Part shown: positions 23,444 through 32,147 of the stretch, piece after piece
Position numbering within the stretch: position 1 is the first letter of the stretch
How the letters are laid out: the number at the start of each line of letters is the position of its first letter
Source of the DNA: an uncultured Lachnospiraceae bacterium
GTDB taxonomy: Bacteria > Bacillota > Clostridia > Lachnospirales > Lachnospiraceae
Length of the DNA: 39,903 nucleotides
Assembly: GCA_910577045.1 (NCBI GenBank)
Contig: CAJTLB010000025.1
Coordinates: 1-39,903 of the forward strand
Direction: 5' to 3'
Notes under the pieces: generated by a model
Databases searched by the model: none
The model's input: only the letters and a program-made list of their open reading frames with translations
What the model was told of the DNA's origin: nothing
Made by a program: the position numbers and the translations under genes

Positions 23444-24571
23444 TTATGCTAATTCTACTCCGTCTGCCGTCTGGCAAAAGATAATAGCAAAACTACCTTC
23501 TAAATCTGGATATTGTTTTATATATTGTTTTCTTATACTACTTTCTATTTCTTCCTTATACTCTGGATCTACAATCGCCATACTGCTCCCATTAAAGCCT
23601 GCCCCTGAAAAACGCCCGCCATAAATGCCTTTTGTATGTTTCATTAATTCTTGAAGATAATGAAGGTTATCAGATCCTGTTTGGTAATAATGAATCGAGC
23701 TTTCCCCCGATTCCATAATTAACCTTCCAAATTTCTCCATATCTCCCTGTTTCCATGCCTTTTTTCCTGCCTTTACCCTTTCCATCTCTGTATAAAAATG
23801 CCTTGCTCTTTTATACCAACTTTCTGGAAGCTTGCCCTTATAACTATCAAAAATCCCTTCTGGCACATTACGTAAAGTAGTATCCTGATATTTCCCATAT
23901 TCCATATGGCTAAATGCTTTTAGTGCATAGGCTGCCGCCCGGCATTCATCTACACGCATATTATAAGCAGAGCCTGCAAGGCTTCTTTCTAACCCGGAGA
24001 AAATAACAGCAATTTCAAATTTAGGCATATTAGGAGGCACAGGGATTAATTCACAAGAATCATCTAATGTATCCAAATAAAGTAAATGCTCTTTTTTCGA
24101 ATATACTTCACAGCTCTGGTCTAACTTTCCCACATGGACCCCTATAAAATTTTGTTCTTCCCATATGGCAAGCTTAATTAATTCTGGTTCTGTCAAAGCA
24201 ATCCCATTCACCCTGCAAAGGGCAGATAAATATGTAATAATGACTGCTGCAGAAGAAGACAATCCCCCTGTTGGAAGGCTTCCTGCTATTTCACCCCGAA
24301 TCCCAACAGACAATGGGTATTTCCTAGAAAGGGTATGGATAGCCCCTACTAAAAAATCACCCCAATACATCTTCCTTTCTGGCAAATCAAAAAGAGAACA
24401 TTCTACTGTTTTCGGATAATTCCTACTGGTAACAAATACTGTCCCATCCTCTGTTGGCTCATATTCTAATGTAACGCCATGATCTAAAGCAAAACCTGTT
24501 ACAATGCCAAATTGATGGTCAATATGCGCGCCAAGCGGGCAAACACGATAAGGGCAATGAATCATTTGCAT
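23444..24571 (-). CDS. GHMP sugar kinase, galactokinase/galacturonokinase-like
   Basis: A 375-residue anomeric sugar kinase. The N-terminal signature reads CPYRVCPLGAHIDHQFG. That is unlike the GRVNLIGEHTDY of ordinary galactokinases and, from memory, closer to plant galacturonokinase. The ATP loop is GSLPTGGLSSSAAV at about 95-108, followed by GVHVGKLDQSCEVY with the likely catalytic Asp, and the third motif GGRFSGAGFNGSSMAIV near the C-terminus. The product would be a sugar-1-phosphate, and the next gene is a nucleotidyltransferase. Substrates to consider are galactose, galacturonate or a related sugar. It is 15 bases after a methyltransferase in the same operon. Confidence 0.8.
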   Translation of the reverse strand: MQMIHCPYRVCPLGAHIDHQFGIVTGFALDHGVTLEYEPTEDGTVFVTSRNYPKTVECSLFDLPERKMYWGDFLVGAIHTLSRKYPLSVGIRGEIAGSLPTGGLSSSAAVIITYLSALCRVNGIALTEPELIKLAIWEEQNFIGVHVGKLDQSCEVYSKKEHLLYLDTLDDSCELIPVPPNMPKFEIAVIFSGLERSLAGSAYNMRVDECRAAAYALKAFSHMEYGKYQDTTLRNVPEGIFDSYKGKLPESWYKRARHFYTEMERVKAGKKAWKQGDMEKFGRLIMESGESSIHYYQTGSDNLHYLQELMKHTKGIYGGRFSGAGFNGSSMAIVDPEYKEEIESSIRKQYIKQYPDLEGSFAIIFCQTADGVELA

Positions 24572-24586
24572 ATTATACTCTCCTTT

Positions 24587-25426
24587 TTACTTTTGTCCTC
24601 TTATATCCCTATCTACAAATTTAAAAATTATATTCCCATTATAATTGGCTGTTTCTACCAATATATATTTATTTTCTTTCATTAACATTAAAATATCATA
24701 TACGCTTAAATGGTTTTTCCACCCTAATTTCACCCTATGTGACAAATCGTAACTATTTTCAACAATACAATACGATAAAATTATATCGCTCCTTGATTCA
24801 CATACTTTTTTTATAAACCAAGGGTAATCTTGTATATATTCCAATGCCCCTGATATAAAAATAGTATCGGCTTTTACCCCCCTCGGGTACTGATATTGGT
24901 TAAAATCACATATAATTGTCCCTTCTTCACGTTTCCTATAATCACATCCATAATATTCCACTTTATTATGTAAATATTTTTTTAATTTACACTCCCCACA
25001 GCCCATATCTAAAACACTTTTACAATCTTTATCTATTAACCCTGCCATAATTTCAATACGTTTTTCCCATGTTTCTGCAAAAAACTCTTGTTTTTTCCAT
25101 TGATACTTTTCTGCATTGATTCTTTTTTTATTTTTATAAGAATAATCTATAACACTTATAAAATCTTTTCCTTCTTGGAATCCACTTCTAATTAACTCTT
25201 GTTTTATAGCATTATAATAATAAAATGACTGGATTAAGATATATGCCTTCTCTTTTCCTTCCTCTATTTTAAACTTTCTTTTATTTATAATTATAAATTT
25301 CTTCTTGTCTGGGAATATTTGTTGTATCTCCTTTTTTACTTTTTGAAGTTCTAACTTTCTTTTTCCCTCTTTCCAGTATATAAACCATAGATAAACTTTT
25401 TTCATTTCCTTTTTAATTTTATTCAT
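24587..25426 (-). CDS. SAM-dependent methyltransferase-like protein
   Basis: A 279-residue protein. The first 110 residues are very Lys-rich and unassigned. From about 130 a class I methyltransferase core appears: SVLDMGCGECKLKKYLHNK (SAM-binding motif I), VEYYGCDYRKR with the acidic motif II, DTIFISGALEYIQDYPWFI, and a C-terminal NGNIIFKFVDRD. It is within the polysaccharide operon, two bases after the flippase stop, so sugar or lipid-carrier methylation is plausible. No RNA- or protein-targeting domain is seen. A run of six C (24887-24892) is present but is not long enough to stand out. Confidence 0.75.
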   Translation of the reverse strand: MNKIKKEMKKVYLWFIYWKEGKRKLELQKVKKEIQQIFPDKKKFIIINKRKFKIEEGKEKAYILIQSFYYYNAIKQELIRSGFQEGKDFISVIDYSYKNKKRINAEKYQWKKQEFFAETWEKRIEIMAGLIDKDCKSVLDMGCGECKLKKYLHNKVEYYGCDYRKREEGTIICDFNQYQYPRGVKADTIFISGALEYIQDYPWFIKKVCESRSDIILSYCIVENSYDLSHRVKLGWKNHLSVYDILMLMKENKYILVETANYNGNIIFKFVDRDIRGQK

Positions 25427-25427
25427 T

Positions 25428-26849
25428 CTATTCCTCTTTCTGGATATGGAAAATCTTTAATCCATATTGTATTAAAAATTTTAATACCTTCTTGTTTACT
25501 ATAAAACAAAAACAACCTACTACAAGGCATAATATTATTTTAAAATTCCTTCCTCCATAATAATATCCCACTAAAACTATCCCAAAAAGAATACTATATG
25601 GTATAATATATTTTAATTCAAATGTAATTTCCATCTCTTTTTTTACTTGTACCAAATCTACTAAAAACATATAAAAATATGCACAACATGAAGAAATGGG
25701 GGCTGCCCAAATGCCAACCCATTTTATAAGCAATAAATTTACCAAGATATTCACAATCCCCGCCCCAATCGTTGCCTTAGCAATTACTGTCACCTTCTTT
25801 TTTGCAATTAAAATTCCCGAAAACAGAGAACGGCTAATATAAATTAATGTCAAAAATAGATACATTGGGATTAAATAATAGGACGCCTGGTAAGTTTCAT
25901 TTACAAGTGCAGAAAAAAACAATGATATAGCAGCCATCATGCTAATACATATAGAAGAAAAAATCCGGAACGCAATATGGATCATTCGATTAATATATGC
26001 TTTCCCTTCTTCATTAAAATTCTGGCAGACCACAACATCGATCCATGACATATTATAAACGCTATATATCTCTGTATAAATTGATGAAAACCTAGTTGAA
26101 ATAGATAGAATACCTACGCTTCCTGCACCAAGCACAAAATTTACTATAAATTTATCAGAAGTCTTTACTATTTGCCATGACAATTCACTTGGAATTAATG
26201 GAAAAGAATATTTACACAGTTCTTTCATTAGTTTTTTATCTAAATATCCCATATTTATATACTGAAAAACCCTTTTTTTATAGAGCACATACAATAAGCC
26301 TATTATATTCCCAAACAACACAGAAATTAGCAGCCCATCTACTCTTAATTGAAAAACAGAAAGAAAAATAATATTAAAAAAAATCATAAAAAAAGTCGTC
26401 AATAACCCTGCTGCTGCATATGTTTTATAATCCCCTAACCCCCTAGAAACTTGTGTTACCACATTTGACAATACCAGTATAATAACATTTGTTATAAAAT
26501 ACATTTTATATGGAGATTTTAAAAACGGGAACATTAGTAAGAAAAATAACAAAAATACAGATAAACTACATGCTGTTACTATAAATACATTCGTAATAAT
26601 CTTACTACATTTTTCTTTTTCTTCTCTTACTTCCGCCAAGTACCGGAACAATGCCTGTTCTATCCTTAAGCTTACTATAATGCTGATTAAGGAAATATAG
26701 GCATTTAATAAATCCGCTATCCCATATTCTTCTGTTGATAAAATGGATGTATAAAAAGGCAAAAGAAAAAACTGTACTATCTTTATACCCATCTTGCCAA
26801 TACTAATTGCTATCGTATTTTTTAATAACTCATTATTTCTATTTTTCAT
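25428..26849 (-). CDS. Wzx-type polysaccharide flippase
   Basis: A 473-residue integral membrane protein with about 12-14 hydrophobic helices, starting IAISIGKMGIKIVQFFLLPFY and continuing TEEYGIADLLNAYISLISII, the usual opening of the RfbX/MATE-like Wzx family. It would move the lipid-linked repeat unit across the membrane to the polymerase. Length matches the family. It lies among glycosyltransferases, with the EpsG-like polymerase several genes upstream, completing a Wzx/Wzy-type system. Base composition is very AT-rich, like the rest of the locus and lower in GC than the sporulation genes. Confidence 0.9.
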   Translation of the reverse strand: MKNRNNELLKNTIAISIGKMGIKIVQFFLLPFYTSILSTEEYGIADLLNAYISLISIIVSLRIEQALFRYLAEVREEKEKCSKIITNVFIVTACSLSVFLLFFLLMFPFLKSPYKMYFITNVIILVLSNVVTQVSRGLGDYKTYAAAGLLTTFFMIFFNIIFLSVFQLRVDGLLISVLFGNIIGLLYVLYKKRVFQYINMGYLDKKLMKELCKYSFPLIPSELSWQIVKTSDKFIVNFVLGAGSVGILSISTRFSSIYTEIYSVYNMSWIDVVVCQNFNEEGKAYINRMIHIAFRIFSSICISMMAAISLFFSALVNETYQASYYLIPMYLFLTLIYISRSLFSGILIAKKKVTVIAKATIGAGIVNILVNLLLIKWVGIWAAPISSCCAYFYMFLVDLVQVKKEMEITFELKYIIPYSILFGIVLVGYYYGGRNFKIILCLVVGCFCFIVNKKVLKFLIQYGLKIFHIQKEE

Positions 26850-26910
26850 TTTATCTCTTACCCTATATCCACAGCAAAAATAGAACCTTGAAACTTATTT
26901 TGCCACTTGC

Positions 26911-28263
26911 CTATCTCAATTCCCCCCCAAAAAAGCGGAAGGTTTCTTTTATAAACCCACAATGATATTTACGTAAAAGGACCTTTAACTCTAATTCTGC
27001 TGTTTTCATTTTATCAACCCACTGAAAAAAAGATGTATACTTCCCTAATGTTTCTAATACCCCTAAAAGATATTCTTTATTTACACAGGTATTTTCATAT
27101 CGTAAGAAACCATATTTATTACAAAAATAAGCGTTATCCGAAATATTATAAGTAATATTATGCTTCACTAAAAATTCCTCAAAATAATCAAATTTTTTCC
27201 CAAATCCTTTATTAAAAGCTGTATAATCTGCATCCATATACATATCGTATAAATCTTTTCCGCTAGAAATCATCTGTATATATGGTATTTTATAAAAATC
27301 TGCCATCTCATATGTCCTTAAATCTCTTGTCCATACTATGGCTGGGATCTGATTTAAAATAGACCATATATTCCCGTGGATCCTTGATCCAAACGAGAAA
27401 CTTATTTGATTCTCAAGCAGAAACTCCTCCCATTTTTTTAAATCATAAATTAATTTTACCTTCCCTTGGCACAACAATTCTTTTACAATAAAAAAATTAT
27501 ATTGATATAATAACTTTACTACCTCTTTTATGCTAATATTTTTCCTGCCTTCCAATTCTTTACAATATAAAACCTTTATAAATTCATCTTGATCCATATA
27601 CCAAAGCCTGTCTAAAAAATAATAGATACATGTTTGTAATTTTTTATCATATATAAAGTCTGGGACATGCCCGTTAATTACGCACCTAAATTCTTCTTTC
27701 CCCACTTTCTTATTATCAATGGTTAAGTCCCTTCCTTTTTGGTACATAGAAGGGCAGCCAATTACTTCTGCTGAATTATGGCAGACAATATCCATCCATT
27801 CCTTTGTAATATACCCTCTTGTCCCAATTTCCCCACCTGTAGAATATACTGCATAAATAAAACGTTGGGCTGGATTTTTTATAACCTTTGCCAATTCTTT
27901 TCCCTGTTCCCATTTATCCGCTTGTATGCCAATCCCAACCACATAAAATGGGATTTTTAGTTTTTCTATTAGAAAAGACCTAGATTCCATTTTTTGGATA
28001 TAAGCCATATTAAATAGATTAGCCTCTGGATCTACCACCATATCATAATTCTGGTTAATTTCTTCTGCTGTCATATTAGGACGATAATACCCCAGTTGAA
28101 TATCCGGTTTTGTCAGATATTGCTCTACCGCCCTTAAAAACACTTTATTTCCGACATTTCCTCCTGTCCTGCTCCAGTTTTCCCATAAAGCATAATAATC
28201 TGTTGGCATAATGGCCTGACGGTCTATTTGCCTATTATCAGAATATAATAATATTCTTTTCAT
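26911..28263 (-). CDS. Polysaccharide pyruvyl transferase family protein (second)
   Basis: A 450-residue protein with the fold pattern of the CsaB/ExoV pyruvyl transferase family: N-terminal NWSRTGGNVGNKVFLRAVEQY, then FYVVGIGIQADKWEQG, IGCPSMYQKGRDL and ISFSFGSRIHGNIWSILNQIP, where R-x-HG is the conserved motif. These enzymes add a pyruvate ketal from phosphoenolpyruvate to sugars, but many homologues are untested. It is 15 bases after the FrhB-like gene. Near its 3' end is a run of seven G on the coding strand (26922-26928); one extra G would replace the last three residues and extend the protein by about 20. Confidence 0.75.
   Translation of the reverse strand: MKRILLYSDNRQIDRQAIMPTDYYALWENWSRTGGNVGNKVFLRAVEQYLTKPDIQLGYYRPNMTAEEINQNYDMVVDPEANLFNMAYIQKMESRSFLIEKLKIPFYVVGIGIQADKWEQGKELAKVIKNPAQRFIYAVYSTGGEIGTRGYITKEWMDIVCHNSAEVIGCPSMYQKGRDLTIDNKKVGKEEFRCVINGHVPDFIYDKKLQTCIYYFLDRLWYMDQDEFIKVLYCKELEGRKNISIKEVVKLLYQYNFFIVKELLCQGKVKLIYDLKKWEEFLLENQISFSFGSRIHGNIWSILNQIPAIVWTRDLRTYEMADFYKIPYIQMISSGKDLYDMYMDADYTAFNKGFGKKFDYFEEFLVKHNITYNISDNAYFCNKYGFLRYENTCVNKEYLLGVLETLGKYTSFFQWVDKMKTAELELKVLLRKYHCGFIKETFRFFGGELR
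26922..26928 (-). repeat. Poly-G7 tract at the end of the pyruvyl transferase gene
   Basis: Seven C on the plus strand (seven G in the gene), four codons before the stop. A +1 slip would change the ending from GGELR to a longer tail ending SIFAVDIG. It is shorter than the two G9 tracts in the same locus. Confidence 0.6.
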
Positions 28264-28278
28264 TTTTCTTCCAACCCT

Positions 28279-29472
28279 TTATTTTATTAACCTAAATATT
28301 TGTTTTATCTTCTTTTTTTGGCATGGGTTTAATTTACTGCTTACCCAGCCAATACACTGGCTATAACCCCCTGCCACCTGCCTTAAGAATAATTGCTTGC
28401 CCATTGCTTTTTTAACTGCCTTTTTATAATCACTTGTATAAATGTATACTTGCAAAAATATATCCCTATTAGGATTTCTACTAGAAGGTTCCCTTAATTG
28501 TTTATTCCCAGGAGCCAACAATGCTTCTTGTACTGGCTTTTCCACTAATTGGAGCTTATTATCTTTTTTAATATTATCTAAGAATTCATTCCCTTTTCTT
28601 GTATTAATTAGAACCAGTGATATTTCCTTTTCTAACCCTGAGTAATCCCCTAATGTAAGATCTGTTATTCTTTCCTTCTTGGCATATTTACAGCAATAAC
28701 AATTCTCCCTAAAATTTAAGTTTTCTGCAAAAGCTGCATAATAAATATCATTAGAATTTATATCCTTTTTATAAAATTCTTTCTTTTCCTTATCTTTTAT
28801 ACTAATTAAATAAGAAGAATGTGCTCCCCTAAAAGTAATTTCTTCTGCTTTCCTTCTATATCTTTTTTCAATTGTATCTATATAATCCCTAAAATAAGCT
28901 TGTGAAGGTACTCCATGGCAGACTAAATCAACAAATATCACCCTTTGAAGCATCTGCGGTTCTCTTAAAAAGCTTTTAAGTGCCGCATTTTGACATGGAA
29001 GGCCTATAAAAAGCACATTTTTTCCCTTTTTTACAGCTGCCTTTATTTTCTCAGGAATATCCAATAATTCACTAAACACATATTTTGAATTTCTTATGCT
29101 TTCTATATTATTTTTATTTACTTCATAGAAACACACATGTTTTTCTTTAGAAAACAAAGCCCCAACGGCATACCAGTTATTTTTTATGGCATACTGGTAT
29201 AATTCACTGGCTATCCCGCCGCTTGCTGCAAAACTTCTTATAAGGGTATCCTTACTCCATGCCGCATATGCTTTTATAGGGTATGAAAATAGCATTTCAT
29301 TATTATTTGGGCAGTACTTAACACATTTTTGACAATTTATACATTTCTCTTTATCAACCTCAGGATAAATAGCCCCTGTTTTTTCCTCCTTTAATTTTAT
29401 ACAATGGGCAGGGCAAACCAAACTACATATCCCACAGGCCGTACATTCTTTTTTTTCACAGATTTTTTCCAT
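28279..29472 (-). CDS. FrhB/FdhB-family iron-sulfur protein of polysaccharide loci
   Basis: A 397-residue protein. The N-terminal ferredoxin part has two 4Fe-4S motifs, CTACGICSLVC and CINCQKCVKYC. The rest is the F420 hydrogenase/dehydrogenase beta-subunit family: FAASGGIASELYQYAI, VLFIGLPCQNAALKSFL, VDLVCHGVPSQAYFRDYI, NFRENCYCCKYA and TDLTLGDYSGL. Such genes are frequent beside pyruvyl transferases in bacterial polysaccharide clusters; a role in redox modification of a sugar is likely but the reaction is unknown. The start ATG 29472 is chosen because EKICEKKECTACG follows; an upstream start would overlap the previous gene by 47 bases instead of 17. Confidence 0.85.
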   Translation of the reverse strand: MEKICEKKECTACGICSLVCPAHCIKLKEEKTGAIYPEVDKEKCINCQKCVKYCPNNNEMLFSYPIKAYAAWSKDTLIRSFAASGGIASELYQYAIKNNWYAVGALFSKEKHVCFYEVNKNNIESIRNSKYVFSELLDIPEKIKAAVKKGKNVLFIGLPCQNAALKSFLREPQMLQRVIFVDLVCHGVPSQAYFRDYIDTIEKRYRRKAEEITFRGAHSSYLISIKDKEKKEFYKKDINSNDIYYAAFAENLNFRENCYCCKYAKKERITDLTLGDYSGLEKEISLVLINTRKGNEFLDNIKKDNKLQLVEKPVQEALLAPGNKQLREPSSRNPNRDIFLQVYIYTSDYKKAVKKAMGKQLFLRQVAGGYSQCIGWVSSKLNPCQKKKIKQIFRLIK

Positions 29473-30553
29473 GCTGCTGTAACATTTCCTCCAAAATATC
29501 AAGTGAATATTTCCTAAATTTATTTATTTTATTATTTACTTCCGCCCACCTTATTTTACTATTATCTATTCCCATAAGCTCCCCATTCCTATGGGCAACA
29601 TTAAATGCTTCTGATAGTGAAACCATCCTTGTACAATAATTACGGTTATAAAACCAAAATTCCTTATTAAAATATAAGGAAAATAACATACCATGGTAAG
29701 AAGCAGTAAAAACGCACTCTGCATTATCAATAAGGGAAAGAAACTCTTCTACAGATGTTGGTTTTATATTTTTTATCTGGCTATATTTCTTAATCCCATA
29801 ATGGATCATATACACTTTACAGCCATATTTTTCTGCATAGGCTTTTGCATCTTTCAAAACCTTTCCTTTATTATCTGTAAAATAAACTAAAACAAATTTT
29901 ATTTTTCCTCTTCTAAACTTATCTTTTTTTAATTGATACTTTCTCCACTCATCTGCCTCCAATAACATAGTTGGATCTGCAACCCAATCCACTTTTCGGC
30001 CTATTAATTTGCTTATATATTCTGCACTATCTTTTTCCCGTACTGCTATCCTTTCAAACCCTTTTAAATACTCTGCAAATTCTTCTTCCTTATCTTCCTT
30101 CCATTTCTCTCCTATTGAAGAAGAAAACGCATATTTTTTCCTTTTCTTATCCACAAATGATAAAAAATAAGTAATATCAGAACCTGTAATCCCTGGATTC
30201 CATACTAAATCGCTTCCAACTATAAATTTATCATACTGATCTAATGTATCCTTTATTGTCTCCTTAGTATAACTTTTTTTGCTTACTTTTCCATAGTTTT
30301 CAAAAAACTTATTTATATTTTTATGTTTCTTTTTTTGCACAGGCATAAGCAATACCCATAAAATCATTTGTTTCCATCCCATTTTCCAGAATACAAATTT
30401 AGGCAAAAATTCCCTATGTATAATACTCTCACATTGATAATTTATAATTTCACAATTATAGTTTAACCTATAAATTGCATATTCCAAAGCAAACGCTTGT
30501 AATGTACTGCCAAAATTAGTAGTATCATGAAAAGTCAATATTCCTATTTTCAT
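29456..30553 (-). CDS. Polysaccharide pyruvyl transferase family protein (first)
   Basis: A 365-residue protein of the CsaB-like family. It opens KIGILTFHDTTNFGSTLQAFAL, the usual glycine/asparagine-rich start, with FIVGSDLVWNPGITG, then KKYAFSSSIGEKW, IAVREKDSAEYI, WVADPTMLLEADEW, and the C-terminal ECVFTASYHGMLFSLYF with the HG motif. It is followed directly by the FrhB-like gene, a pairing seen often. It probably decorates a sugar of the repeat unit with a pyruvate ketal (family knowledge). Start ATG 30553 gives the family's MKIGIL opening; TTG 30562 is an alternative. Confidence 0.82.
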   Translation of the reverse strand: MKIGILTFHDTTNFGSTLQAFALEYAIYRLNYNCEIINYQCESIIHREFLPKFVFWKMGWKQMILWVLLMPVQKKKHKNINKFFENYGKVSKKSYTKETIKDTLDQYDKFIVGSDLVWNPGITGSDITYFLSFVDKKRKKYAFSSSIGEKWKEDKEEEFAEYLKGFERIAVREKDSAEYISKLIGRKVDWVADPTMLLEADEWRKYQLKKDKFRRGKIKFVLVYFTDNKGKVLKDAKAYAEKYGCKVYMIHYGIKKYSQIKNIKPTSVEEFLSLIDNAECVFTASYHGMLFSLYFNKEFWFYNRNYCTRMVSLSEAFNVAHRNGELMGIDNSKIRWAEVNNKINKFRKYSLDILEEMLQQHGKNL

Positions 30554-31508
30554 ATTTTCCAACCCATCTATTAAAAAATCCCTTTACGGTTTCTCCCAAA
30601 TACCTATCCCTTATATATTGAAATAAATCCTCCATATCCTGATATAATTTTTCAATACTTTCTCTATCCCTAAAATACGGGCTTCCTCCTGGCATAAGTT
30701 CCGAAGAATGTATCATAAACATAATATACTCTGTATCTGTTAGGTAAATTTCATCTACCAGCCCCTTCATTTCTATTAAATTCTTCCCATTTGGCCTAAG
30801 CCATATTTTCTTTCCTAATACCAAATCCCGTCCTGCTTTTAATGCCCCCTTTATTGTCTTTTTATCTATGGCATACACAAATTTTTCCCTTATTGTCATA
30901 GGTATTTCTAATATCTTTCCAGTTTGGTCTTTGTTAAAAACCCAATATGGTTCCTCTGAATACTTTTTATAATTATTTCCCTTTACTATTTTATTGCTTC
31001 CTTTTGCAGCCTTCCAATTAATATGTGGCGTAACAGAACAATCTGTAAGATATCCATATTTTATTAATAACTCTGTATACTCTTTATTTAAAACCCATCT
31101 GCCTGCCCTATGGGAAACTATTTTTTCTTCCAACCGATTTTCCAGTAAATCTGTTACATATTTAATTTTCTGTTCCATAATTTCATACGGATATTCTATT
31201 AAAAACGGCTGCCCGCCATTATTAGCATTTTTTAAAAAATACTCTGGCGGTGAGTTCCACGCATGAAGATGCATCCCTATTTCACACTGCTGGCTTTTTA
31301 AATAAGGCTTTATAAAACGATTAAAATTATCCGATACAGCCATTTCATAATTTGTAAAATAAGTTGGCTTATAACCATATTTATTACATAAACACTGGAA
31401 CCTATTTAAAAAACTTTCGTTTTCTGTGGTTATTTTTACTCCTGGTTTCCAAGCCCACAAATTATCCCCTTCTGTATCCACTGTTATTAAAAAAGACTTT
31501 TTTCCCAT
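30525..31508 (-). CDS. Polysaccharide deacetylase-like protein
   Basis: A 327-residue protein of the NodB/WalW-type deacetylase group. It begins KKSFLITVDTEGDNLWAW, where TVDTE provides the metal and catalytic Asp positions, then EIGMHLHAWNSPPEYF with the HLHAW metal site, SHRAGRWVLNKEYTELL and EIPMTIREK. These match the WalW-like pattern more than chitin deacetylases. It has no signal peptide, so it may act on cytoplasmic or lipid-linked sugars. ATG 31508 follows GGTGGGG; TTG 31523 is less likely. The methyltransferase upstream would end 30 bases before this start in its alternative frame. Confidence 0.82.
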   Translation of the reverse strand: MGKKSFLITVDTEGDNLWAWKPGVKITTENESFLNRFQCLCNKYGYKPTYFTNYEMAVSDNFNRFIKPYLKSQQCEIGMHLHAWNSPPEYFLKNANNGGQPFLIEYPYEIMEQKIKYVTDLLENRLEEKIVSHRAGRWVLNKEYTELLIKYGYLTDCSVTPHINWKAAKGSNKIVKGNNYKKYSEEPYWVFNKDQTGKILEIPMTIREKFVYAIDKKTIKGALKAGRDLVLGKKIWLRPNGKNLIEMKGLVDEIYLTDTEYIMFMIHSSELMPGGSPYFRDRESIEKLYQDMEDLFQYIRDRYLGETVKGFFNRWVGKYENRNIDFS

Positions 31509-31587
31509 ATAACCCCACCACAAACAATATTTAAAAAACTATTTCTTTATCCGATATATTCTTATATAACGTTCTCCTTGATCTGCT

Positions 31588-32133
31588 TTATATGGCCCTA
31601 AAGACTGTACTAGGCAATACCCCCCCCCGAACCAAAAAATCAAAGTTATGCGTATAAGGATAATTTCCGGATACTTCATCTAAAATAAAATATTGTACAT
31701 TATTCTTCTTTGCTAATTGATACAAGATTTTCTTCATTTCTTCTTTAGGTATATTATGAATAAAATTTACAGCAATAAACCAATCTATTTTTTCATTTCC
31801 TATATCCATAAACGATCCATGTATAAACTTTATATTTGTATTTTTATAAATAGCCCTGCACGCCTGATAAACACTTTCCTCTTTCTCTACTCCTGTGCGT
31901 TTCCATTTTTTTAAACCTCTATTTGCTAAAATATCACATAATCCGCATCCAAATTCTACAATACAATCTGTTTCTCCTTTATTTTTAACTATATATTTTA
32001 CAATATCTTTTGTATATGGTTTAGAAGCTTTAGGAATCATATGCCAGGAGCCAAACCCATACTTGTTTTGATACTTTTTCCATTTTATTTTCCGCCATAA
32101 AAAACATAATTTAATATAAATTTTCCTTATCAT
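31588..32133 (-). CDS. SAM-dependent methyltransferase, C-terminus switched by a G9 tract
   Basis: A 181-residue class I methyltransferase as read: IVEFGCGLCDILANRG (SAM motif I), TGVEKEESVY, and KIDWFIAVNFIHNIPKEEM in the usual order. It ends in a foreign-looking tail (VLPSTVFRAI) after a run of nine G at 31620-31628. If the run were eight G, the protein would continue in the other frame with YCLVQSLGPYKADQGERY and end RIYRIKK at a stop at 31539, a charged, natural-looking C-terminus of 197 residues that also closes the gap to the next gene. The copy here is thus probably in an off or altered state, or the base count is a sequencing error. Confidence 0.8.
   Translation of the reverse strand: MIRKIYIKLCFLWRKIKWKKYQNKYGFGSWHMIPKASKPYTKDIVKYIVKNKGETDCIVEFGCGLCDILANRGLKKWKRTGVEKEESVYQACRAIYKNTNIKFIHGSFMDIGNEKIDWFIAVNFIHNIPKEEMKKILYQLAKKNNVQYFILDEVSGNYPYTHNFDFLVRGGVLPSTVFRAI
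31620..31628 (-). repeat. Poly-G9 tract, likely phase-variable, in the methyltransferase
   Basis: Nine C on the plus strand (nine G in the gene). Present length gives the 181-residue form. Loss of one G gives the 197-residue form ending at 31539; gain of one gives a stop after three further codons. Confidence 0.8.
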
Positions 32134-32147
32134 ATGCTTTCTCTACC

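Noticed and set aside
24887..24892. Run of six C inside a methyltransferase gene as a fourth phase-variable tract
   Set aside because: Six is common by chance, and it lies inside the gene with a continuous reading frame.
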